Positions 1-5,516 of a stretch of DNA of 6,305 nucleotides are shown in pieces (positions within the stretch are counted from its first letter, which is position 1; each line of letters opens with the position of its first letter). Under the pieces are notes generated by a model, which worked only from the letters and a program-made list of their open reading frames with translations, was not told the DNA's origin and ran no database searches. The position numbers and the translations under genes were made by a program. The stretch comes from an uncultured Clostridium sp. (GTDB lineage Bacteria; Bacillota; Clostridia; TANB77; CAG-508): NCBI GenBank assembly GCA_900557475.1, contig USTA01000054.1, positions 1-6,305 on the forward strand, written 5' to 3'.

Positions 1-360
1 CATAAGTCCAAATGGCATCATTGTTTCTAAACAAATTCTTCCATTAATATTATATTTTTTATGGCTATAATCCCACCATCTTGCTTTAAATAGTTTCTCC
101 ATTATCCAGCTTGTAAAATATTCTAAGGCTCCCGCTAAAATCATTGCCATACAAAATACAATTACCCAATTGTCTTTATAGTTTTGAAGTAATAGTGATA
201 TAATTATTGCTCCGCTTCCATATATGGGGCATACTGGTCCTATTAAAAATCCTCTATTTACAAACTTTTTAGCTATAATAGAACAATCAATTTCCTCTAT
301 AAGCCACCCCAAAAAAGAATATATTATAATGATTAAAAATATATTTGTAACTTCTTCCAT
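1..360 (-). CDS. CmpB-type membrane protein, putative ABC-transporter type IV family (C-terminus cut off by window)
   Basis: The minus frame starts at ATG 360-358 and stays open to base 1, so 120 codons are visible and the C-terminus lies outside the window. It begins MEEVTNIFLIIIIYSFLGWL, followed by IEE and an RGFLIGPVCPIYG block at residues 36-48. There are hydrophobic, membrane-spanning stretches at about 6-21, 39-58 and 64-80. A WWDYS motif (95-99) is followed by NGRICLE (106-112). This combination (FLGW, GP.CPIYG, W.DYS, GRIC) is typical of the CmpB-like integral membrane family (Pfam PF06541, 'putative ABC-transporter type IV'), whose biochemical role is poorly defined; a transport role is inferred from the family name only. 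An AAAGGA ribosome site lies at 367-372, 6 bases before the ATG. The gene is divergent from the zinc-ribbon gene at 544 and has its own strong promoter. The family call is fairly sure, the function is not. Confidence 0.8.
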   Translation of the reverse strand, partial: MEEVTNIFLIIIIYSFLGWLIEEIDCSIIAKKFVNRGFLIGPVCPIYGSGAIIISLLLQNYKDNWVIVFCMAMILAGALEYFTSWIMEKLFKARWWDYSHKKYNINGRICLETMMPFGLM

Positions 361-385
361 TATTTTTCCTTTCTTTCTCTTACAA

Positions 386-414
386 ATTATACAATGTTAT
401 TTATTTTTTTGCAA
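386..414 (-). promoter_or_regulatory. sigma-A-type promoter for the CmpB-like gene
   Basis: On the minus strand, -35 TTGCAA (409-414) and a perfect -10 TATAAT (386-391) are separated by exactly 17 bp. Transcription would start near 379, giving a short leader of about 20 bases that contains the AAAGGA ribosome site. This is the best consensus promoter in the window and the likeliest main promoter for the leftward gene. Confidence 0.65.
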
Positions 415-481
415 GGCTAACCTCCATATGATAGCTATTCACGATTTCTTTTTTAAGTTTATAATTATTTTACTTTTCCTC

Positions 482-510
482 TTTCATTTTTTTATAAAGT
501 ATGATAGAAT
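482..510 (+). promoter_or_regulatory. extended -10 promoter for the zinc-ribbon gene
   Basis: An extended -10, TG-A-TAGAAT, sits at 502-510, with a poor -35 (TTTCAT, 482-487) 17 bp upstream. The TGn extension can compensate for the weak -35. The predicted start is near 517, leaving about 27 bases of leader before ATG 544, including the AGGAGG site. The overlapping TATGAT at 500-505 is an alternative -10. Confidence 0.45.
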
Positions 511-528
511 AATGTTGAAATTTGTCAA
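501..528 (-). promoter_or_regulatory. second, distal leftward promoter
   Basis: The minus strand shows a perfect -35 TTGACA (523-528), a 16-bp spacer and -10 TATCAT (501-506, 5 of 6 matches). A transcript starting near 494 would carry a leader of roughly 134 bases before the CmpB-like ATG. The -10 lies on top of the rightward -10, so the two cannot be opened independently. It may be a real second promoter or the reverse side of a symmetric promoter. Confidence 0.45.
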
Positions 529-543
529 ACCTAGGAGGAAACT

Positions 544-813
544 ATGAAATTTAATAAATGTTCTCGTTGTGGATGTTTTTTCTCGTCATTAGATGATGTA
601 TGTCCAAGTTGTAAGTCAAAAGACGAAATAGATATAAGGACTTTAAAAAATTTTTTAGATAATACAGATAAACCTGTTTCATTAAATAGTTTGTCTTCAC
701 ATTCTGGAGTAGAGCTAAAGAATATAAATAGATACATCGAAACTAATGAATTTACAAATTATAAAAACATATTACAAAATGATGATTTTAGTAACGTAAA
801 AATTAAATTATAA
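544..813 (+). CDS. small zinc-ribbon / helix-turn-helix protein, YvyF (TIGR03826)-like
   Basis: This is an 89-residue soluble protein. Two CxxC knuckles, C6-x2-C9 and C20-P-x-C23, form a compact N-terminal zinc ribbon. They are followed by a helical segment (about 31-40) and a helix-turn-helix-like stretch (about 45-68, with VSLNSLSSHSGVELKNINRY) in which the SLSSHSGV...INRYIE pattern resembles the second half of YvyF-type proteins. Those are small zinc-ribbon proteins encoded near flagellar or competence genes in Bacillota. No flagellar gene is visible here, so a flagellar role is not supported; a DNA- or protein-binding regulator is an inference. The start is secure: a perfect AGGAGG at 533-538 lies 5 bases before the ATG. 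The gene is monocistronic, converges on copA and ends about 45 bases before a shared terminator. The last 20 residues are asparagine-rich and not recognised. The existence of the gene is sure, its family moderately so. Confidence 0.8.
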   Translation: MKFNKCSRCGCFFSSLDDVCPSCKSKDEIDIRTLKNFLDNTDKPVSLNSLSSHSGVELKNINRYIETNEFTNYKNILQNDDFSNVKIKL

Positions 814-824
814 AATTTTATTTA

Positions 825-839
825 ATTTGAAAATCAAAT
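825..839. repeat. small perfect hairpin after the zinc-ribbon gene
   Basis: ATTTGA (825-830) and TCAAAT (834-839) form a 6-bp stem with a 3-base loop, 12 bases after the stop codon at 813. It has no U-tract and is weak (A/T-rich), so it is not a terminator. It may protect the mRNA 3' end or be chance. Confidence 0.25.
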
Positions 840-845
840 GCTATT

Positions 846-937
846 TTTGTGTTACTATAAAAAACAGCCTTAAATAATAAGGGGCTGTTTTTTATTTAAT
901 ATCTTTTTTAATCTTAAACTATTAATAGTAACACAAA
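846..937. repeat. 13-bp perfect inverted repeat framing the terminator
   Basis: TTTGTGTTACTAT at 846-858 is the exact reverse complement of 925-937. The left arm directly abuts the terminator stem (859). The right arm lies in the copA coding region (codons for the CVTIN segment near the C-terminus). The pairing stops sharply at both ends. In a terminated copA transcript the left arm would not be copied, so an RNA stem could form only on read-through. Confidence 0.6.
859..893. terminator. bidirectional intrinsic terminator between convergent genes
   Basis: AAAAAACAGCC (859-869) pairs perfectly with GGCTGTTTTTT (883-893), an 11-bp stem with two further possible G-T pairs before the loop. There is a run of six T at the 3' side on either strand, so it can stop both the rightward zinc-ribbon transcript and the leftward copA operon. 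The copA stop codon (TAA, 870-872) lies in the loop, so the upstream arm for leftward transcription is the last coding stretch of copA (K-K-Q-P). Confidence 0.9.
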
Positions 938-3095
938 TACTACTTAATGTCATTGCTATTGATGCTATCATAGGATTTATTGTAAATCCTATACTCGAAA
1001 ATGTTCCTACTGCTATTGGTAGCATGCATAAATTATAAAAAAATGCCCAAAACAAGTTTTGTTTTATATTTTTAATTGTAGCTTTACTTATGAATATTAA
1101 ATCATTTATTTTCCCTATATCATTATTCATAAGTACTATACTGCTACTTCCTATTGCTATATCTGTTCCTGTGCTCATAGATACACCTATATCTGCTCTT
1201 ACTAGTGCTATACTATCATTTATTCCATCACCGCACATCATAACTGGTCCATCGTTTTTTAACTTATCTATTTCTTCTGCTTTATCTTTTGGAAGTACCC
1301 CTGCAATCACATTTTCTATTCCAATCTCTTTTGCTATTGTTTTAGCTGCTACTTCGTTATCTCCTGTAAGCATAACAACATTCATATTCTGTTTTTCTAA
1401 CTTTTCTATATTTTCTTTTGAACCACTTCTTATAGTGTCTCTTATTCCTACTAATGCTAATAATTGTTCTTTATTTGCTAAGTACAAAATACTGCTTCCT
1501 TTTTTTGCAAGACTTATTTCATCTTTTTCGTCTACCACTATTCCTTTTTGATTCAAAAATTTCCTATTTCCAACAATATATTCTATATCATCTATCTTGC
1601 CTTCAACGCCAAGCCCCTGAATACTTTTAAATTCTTTTACTTTCTTTAGTTCTATTTTCTTTTCTTCCGCTTCTCTAACAATTCCTTTAGCAATTGGATG
1701 TTCTGATTTTTTCTCTATACTCGCTATAATTTGTAAAATAGTTATATCATCATTATTATTTGAATAATTAATAATCTTATCTATTTTTAACTTTCCATTT
1801 GTTAAAGTTCCTGTTTTATCAAATATAATACTTTTTACTTTATGCGCATTTTCTAAACTCTCCGCATTTTTTATAAGAATTCCTTTTTTACTAGCCTCTC
1901 CCTCTGCTATTACAATTGATAGTGGAGTAGCTAATCCTAAACTGCAAGGACATGCTACAACTAACACAGTTATAAAAGTATTAATAGCATTTTTATAGTC
2001 CTTTGTGAATACAAGCCAACATATTGAAGCCATTATTGCTATTATAATTATTATAGGAACAAAATATCCACTTATTTTATCTGCAACCTTTGCTATTGGA
2101 GCTTTTGTACTAGTTGCTTCCACAACAAGTTTTACAATTTCAGAAATTGTAGATTCTTTTCCTACTTTTTCAGCTTTATATATAATAGTTCCATCATAAT
2201 TTACACTTCCTGCTACAACTTTCATTCCTTCAGTTTTTTTGCTTGGTTTACTCTCACCTGTAATAAATGATTCATCTATATGAGTTGTTCCTTCTGAGAT
2301 TGTTCCATCTACCGCAATCTTTTCTCCTGGTCTGCAAACAATAAAGTCTCCATGTTTTATTTCATCAATTGTAACAGGCTCTTCTTTTCCATTTCTTAAT
2401 ATTGTAGCATACTTCGGTGTTATTAGCATTAATGATTCTATTGCTTCTTTAGTTTTATCTTTATTTTTTCCTTCTATAAATCTTCCTATATTCATAAAAA
2501 ATATTATAAGAACTGAAGACTCATAATATAGATTGTTTACATATGTAGTATCACCTTGAAAAATTTTATAACTTCCATAAATACTATATATCATACTACT
2601 TAACACACCTAGCCCCACTAAGGTATCCATATTAGGTGAACTATGAATTAAATTTTTATATCCATTTTTCAAAATATTTGAACCTAGCACACATGCTATT
2701 AATGCCAAAAGTAACTGTATTATTGCATAAGATTTTGGATTTTCTTCTGCTGATACATATGGAATGCTAGGAAGCCCTATCATCCTTCCCATTCCTCTAT
2801 ATATAATTATAGCCGAAATTATACCAAGTCCTATTAGTTTAAACTTTTGTTTTTTCTCTTTTTTAACTTCTTTTTTTAGATTGTCTATTCCTAGACTTTC
2901 AAAACCAGCCTTTTTAATAAATTTTTCTATACTACTTATATCTAATTTATTTTCATCGTATTGAATATTTGCATTATTCATTACTAAATTTACTGATGCT
3001 GAAATGACTCCTTCCTGTTTGTTTAAATATTTTTCCAATCCACTAGAACAAGCACTACAAGTCATTCCACCTATTTTTAGTAACACTTTTTTCAT
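870..3095 (-). CDS. copA: Cu(I)-exporting P1B-1-type ATPase CopA
   Basis: Cu(I)-transporting P-type ATPase of 741 residues, the usual length for a one-domain CopA, acting in the cytoplasmic membrane to expel copper using ATP. An N-terminal HMA domain (about 4-70) carries GMTCSAC with C13/C16. Eight membrane segments fall at about 86-99, 122-140, 157-178, 190-206, 343-364, 373-395, 683-702 and 707-727. The actuator has TGES (279-282). The membrane metal site is C382-P-C384. The phosphorylation site is DKTGT with D426. The SEHP motif has H466/P467, the nucleotide site G494-L-G496, and the hinge GDGIND is at 622-627. Copper selectivity is supported by the Y687-N688 pair and by M715 with S718/S719, the P1B-1 signature; zinc or cadmium pumps differ there. 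All catalytic residues are present. AAGGAG lies at 3107-3112, 11 bases before the ATG. It follows copZ after 46 bp and is the last gene of the operon. Confidence 0.95.
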   Translation of the reverse strand: MKKVLLKIGGMTCSACSSGLEKYLNKQEGVISASVNLVMNNANIQYDENKLDISSIEKFIKKAGFESLGIDNLKKEVKKEKKQKFKLIGLGIISAIIIYRGMGRMIGLPSIPYVSAEENPKSYAIIQLLLALIACVLGSNILKNGYKNLIHSSPNMDTLVGLGVLSSMIYSIYGSYKIFQGDTTYVNNLYYESSVLIIFFMNIGRFIEGKNKDKTKEAIESLMLITPKYATILRNGKEEPVTIDEIKHGDFIVCRPGEKIAVDGTISEGTTHIDESFITGESKPSKKTEGMKVVAGSVNYDGTIIYKAEKVGKESTISEIVKLVVEATSTKAPIAKVADKISGYFVPIIIIIAIMASICWLVFTKDYKNAINTFITVLVVACPCSLGLATPLSIVIAEGEASKKGILIKNAESLENAHKVKSIIFDKTGTLTNGKLKIDKIINYSNNNDDITILQIIASIEKKSEHPIAKGIVREAEEKKIELKKVKEFKSIQGLGVEGKIDDIEYIVGNRKFLNQKGIVVDEKDEISLAKKGSSILYLANKEQLLALVGIRDTIRSGSKENIEKLEKQNMNVVMLTGDNEVAAKTIAKEIGIENVIAGVLPKDKAEEIDKLKNDGPVMMCGDGINDSIALVRADIGVSMSTGTDIAIGSSSIVLMNNDIGKINDLIFISKATIKNIKQNLFWAFFYNLCMLPIAVGTFSSIGFTINPMIASIAMTLSSICVTINSLRLKKILNKKQPLII

Positions 3096-3128
3096 TTTAT
3101 GCTTTGCTCCTTATTTTAATTAAAGTCC

Positions 3129-3158
3129 ATAATATTTTAGGTTAATTTATAACTTCAA
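3129..3158 (-). promoter_or_regulatory. possible internal promoter ahead of copA
   Basis: On the minus strand TTGAAG (3153-3158, in the last codons of copZ) and TATTAT (3129-3134) are 18 bp apart. The match is moderate. In DNA this A+T-rich such pairs arise often by chance, so copA may simply be read from the upstream operon. No palindromic copper operator accompanies it. Confidence 0.25.
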
Positions 3159-3351
3159 AACCTGAATTTTCTATTTCTTCTATTATTTCCTCTTCATCTA
3201 AAACTATATCGTCATATTTTATATTAGCATTTTTTTCGCTCAAACTGACTTTTACTTCTTTTACTCCTTCTAAATCATTTAATACATTCGTCAATCTTTT
3301 AGAACACGCTTCGCAATGCATTCCATTTACTTTTAGCTCTATTTCTTTCAT
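3142..3351 (-). CDS. copZ: CopZ-like heavy-metal-associated (HMA) copper chaperone
   Basis: A 69-residue single HMA domain, the normal size of a stand-alone cytosolic copper chaperone. The metal loop GMHCEAC at 10-16 supplies C13 and C16 for Cu(I), and the remainder fits the beta-alpha-beta-beta-alpha-beta pattern (for example GVKEVKVSL, then ANIKYDD, then the acidic second helix). It probably delivers Cu(I) to the HMA domain of the CopA encoded next. The protein is rich in Glu and Asp, so its surface is acidic. Its ATG (3349-3351) overlaps the TAA stop of the NrdD-like gene (3351-3353) by one base, and its AAGGAG ribosome site lies inside that gene's last codons. This implies termination-reinitiation coupling and matched production of the two proteins. 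The HMA call is certain. Specificity for copper rather than another soft metal rests on the neighbouring CopA. Confidence 0.92.
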   Translation of the reverse strand: MKEIELKVNGMHCEACSKRLTNVLNDLEGVKEVKVSLSEKNANIKYDDIVLDEEEIIEEIENSGFEVIN

Positions 3352-5468
3352 TACACTTCTCCTTCATTATATATTATTTTTACAAGCCCAATATCATGAC
3401 CGCACATAAATTTAAGTACTTTTTCTATATCTTCATTTTTATTTATTTTAACTTTTAAAATATGTCCTCCATTTACAAACTCATGATATGGTGCTTCTAC
3501 TTTTGTCTTAATTTTATACTCAGTTTCTAAAGGAACTTCAAAAGATGATGTATAGCAATCTTTGTCTGTAACTCCTGCAATTTTGCCAAAGATAACTCTA
3601 TCAAGTTCTAAAAATTGTTTTGCTATCTTTAAGTCTTCATCACCTGCAAGTTCAAAATTAAGATTATATTTTTTTGAAAAGCCATCAACTTTTCTTCTCA
3701 TTTCTTTTACTATTTTTATTCCTAGCTCTCCAGTTTCTCTACTTTCAGCATGGTTCTTTCCAGTTAGTGCTATCAAGCATTCATTTAAGCCTATGAATGA
3801 TATTTTCATTATTCCCTGCTTTAAGCATTTTTTTACCTTATCATCTTCTTTTAATTTTTCCGAATCAATCCATACATTTTGTTTCATTAAGAAAGGAAAG
3901 TTAAATACTTTTTTATTGCCTTGGATTTCTAGTCTTTCAATTAATTGATCTTTCACTAATTCTAGTTTCGAATCTAAATCATTAAAAAATTCTTCTATAT
4001 TATCTTTATGTTTTAGTGCAATCCTTGGAAGATTTATAGTTGTGGTTGACAATATTCCTCTTCCTTCTGCTGTTTCCTTTTCTTCGTCAACAATATTCTC
4101 TATAATTCTTGAGCCATTATTTAAATATGTTGCTTCTGTGCCAAAATCTCCTAATTTATACATTTGTGAATTAAATGGTGCATCTAAATAACTAAATTGT
4201 ATATTTTTCTCTTCCTTTACTAGGTCACAAGCAAACTTAAATAGATCATTATTTTTATCTTTTTCATCATAATTAATTCCTTTTTTGACTTTAAAAGTTA
4301 TTATAGGAGTCGCTGTTTCTCTGCATTCTCCAATACCTTCTTTTATGCATTTTAGTATATTTTGTATAACCATTCTACCTTCTAAGCTAGTATCTGTACC
4401 TAAATTTATTGTAGTAAATCTAGATCTTTTATTTTCTGAACACAAAGTATTTAAATTATGTACAAAGGCTTCCATTGCTTGATATGTTAAATAATTCGTT
4501 TTCTCAAGAGCACTTTTATATGATATTCTAAGCATCCTCTTTAATTGTTCTGCGTTTCTTGTGAACTTGTAAAAGTCTTCTATATCAAAATCTATTGATG
4601 TTAATTTATCTATTTCTCTTTCTATTCCATTTATTGCAATAAATTTATCATAATCTGTAAATTCTAATATATCATATATTGTCTGCCTAAATTGTTTTTT
4701 AAACGTCTTTAGCACTCCTGGTGCCATATAATAGTCAAATGCTGGTATTCCTTGCTCACCATCTTGGTCTTTTTGATTTCCTGAAATAGCGATAATCGTC
4801 AAAATAGAATATGTTAGTATATTTTGAGGCTCTCTTATTTGACTATTTTCTGTTGAAAAACCATCCTGAAATAGTTTCTCTATGTTTATCATTGTACTCT
4901 CTGTTGTTCCCATTGGATAAAAATCCACATTATGAATATTAATATCTCCATTCTCATGTGCTTCTGCAAATTTTTTCTTTATTAAATATGATGTCGCAAA
5001 TTCCTCTGATACAGTGCTTCCATATGCAGACATTGTTTGCATGGCATTTTTATTATCTAATACAACTTCACCATCTTCTTTTGTTTTTAGTCCTAATTTT
5101 TCTAAGGCTTTTAAAAATTTATGTTTTCTCTTTTCATCTAAAAATATCTCTCTTGATTGGGCCCTATTTTCTCTATATTCCGAAAAAGACTTAAAAACAT
5201 CTTCATATTTGTTCTCCTTAAGTTCTATTTCAATTAAGTCTTGGATTTCTTCTATTTTGATTTTATCTTTATTAAGTTTTACTATTTTTTCTATTACTTT
5301 ATTATATATTATATTAACATCATCTTCTGTATATTTTTTTATTTCTGAATCAGACTCAATACTATCAAATCCTTTTTTTATTGCAATTGCGATTTTGGTT
5401 CCATCAAAAGGTACTTTTTTTCCATCTCTTTTTACTACAAGCTTGTTTGATAAAATTTCTTCATTCAT
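3351..5468 (-). CDS. nrdD: NrdD-family (class III ribonucleotide reductase) protein lacking active-site cysteines and glycyl-radical domain; likely pseudoenzyme
   Basis: A 705-residue intact frame. The ATP-cone allosteric domain occupies about 9-100 (VVKRDGKKVPFDG, then KIAIAIKKGF). The class III RNR barrel follows, with recognisable family blocks: HENGDINIH (171-179), REPQNI (212-217), GTDTS.EGRMV (357-367), LDAPFN (428-433), GRG.LS..TINLPRIA (469-484), NFPFLM (523-528), VWIDSEKL (532-539), FIGLNE (558-563), GVTD (632-635), APYH..NGGHI (659-670). Key features are absent. The usual TCCQ after the MGTT motif reads ESTM (190-193). The thiyl-radical cysteine in the YMGCRTR finger loop is replaced by N451. 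The SRAGAQVPF substrate loop is degraded (344-351). The protein ends at residue 705, before the Zn-binding CxxC pairs and the RRITGYL-type glycine. Such a protein should not reduce nucleotides by itself. GAGGA at 5476-5480 lies 7 bases before the ATG. There is no nrdG activase downstream; copZ overlaps instead. The symbol names the family, not a proven activity. Confidence 0.85.
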   Translation of the reverse strand: MNEEILSNKLVVKRDGKKVPFDGTKIAIAIKKGFDSIESDSEIKKYTEDDVNIIYNKVIEKIVKLNKDKIKIEEIQDLIEIELKENKYEDVFKSFSEYRENRAQSREIFLDEKRKHKFLKALEKLGLKTKEDGEVVLDNKNAMQTMSAYGSTVSEEFATSYLIKKKFAEAHENGDINIHNVDFYPMGTTESTMINIEKLFQDGFSTENSQIREPQNILTYSILTIIAISGNQKDQDGEQGIPAFDYYMAPGVLKTFKKQFRQTIYDILEFTDYDKFIAINGIEREIDKLTSIDFDIEDFYKFTRNAEQLKRMLRISYKSALEKTNYLTYQAMEAFVHNLNTLCSENKRSRFTTINLGTDTSLEGRMVIQNILKCIKEGIGECRETATPIITFKVKKGINYDEKDKNNDLFKFACDLVKEEKNIQFSYLDAPFNSQMYKLGDFGTEATYLNNGSRIIENIVDEEKETAEGRGILSTTTINLPRIALKHKDNIEEFFNDLDSKLELVKDQLIERLEIQGNKKVFNFPFLMKQNVWIDSEKLKEDDKVKKCLKQGIMKISFIGLNECLIALTGKNHAESRETGELGIKIVKEMRRKVDGFSKKYNLNFELAGDEDLKIAKQFLELDRVIFGKIAGVTDKDCYTSSFEVPLETEYKIKTKVEAPYHEFVNGGHILKVKINKNEDIEKVLKFMCGHDIGLVKIIYNEGEV

Positions 5469-5516
5469 CCTTGCTTCCTCATCTAATTAAATTTAGGTTT
5501 TCATATATGGTTTTAC

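Noticed and set aside
401..427. Eight-codon leader peptide (ATG at 425-427, minus strand) ahead of the CmpB-like gene, or a TTG start at 412-414 after GGAGG.
   Set aside because: The ATG has no upstream ribosome site. The TTG version gives a tiny peptide with no regulatory codon run, and it overlaps the -35 of the main promoter.
224..547. Plus-strand open frame of 107 codons across the intergenic region.
   Set aside because: It runs antisense to the well-supported CmpB-like gene and through its promoter, has no ribosome site, and its Phe/Ile-rich product is what A+T-rich DNA gives by chance.
531..737. Minus-strand open frame opposite the zinc-ribbon gene.
   Set aside because: Its antisense partner has CxxC motifs, a perfect ribosome site and a promoter; this frame has none of these.
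1090..1551. Plus-strand open frames inside copA (also at 2005-2199 and 2764-2964).
   Set aside because: Each is the antisense shadow of conserved CopA domains and gives low-complexity Ser/Ile/Phe sequence.
3096..3141. Copper-responsive operator (CsoR or CopY type) near copA or the operon front.
   Set aside because: No TACAnnTGTA or G/C-rich pseudo-palindrome was found here or at 5469-5516.
3340..3370. Programmed frameshift that would fuse the NrdD-like protein to CopZ.
   Set aside because: No slippery heptamer or downstream stem is visible at the junction. The TAATG overlap with a ribosome site upstream is fully explained by termination-reinitiation.
3351..5468. NrdD-like gene as an ordinary decayed pseudogene.
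   Set aside because: There is no internal stop or frameshift in 705 codons, the ribosome site is intact, it is coupled to copZ, and the structural blocks are well preserved. The losses are concentrated at catalytic positions.
3562..5490. Several plus-strand open frames opposite the NrdD-like gene (3562-3948, 4285-4482, 4958-5194, 5014-5490).
   Set aside because: They are antisense to recognisable RNR family blocks, lack ribosome sites and show no domain pattern.
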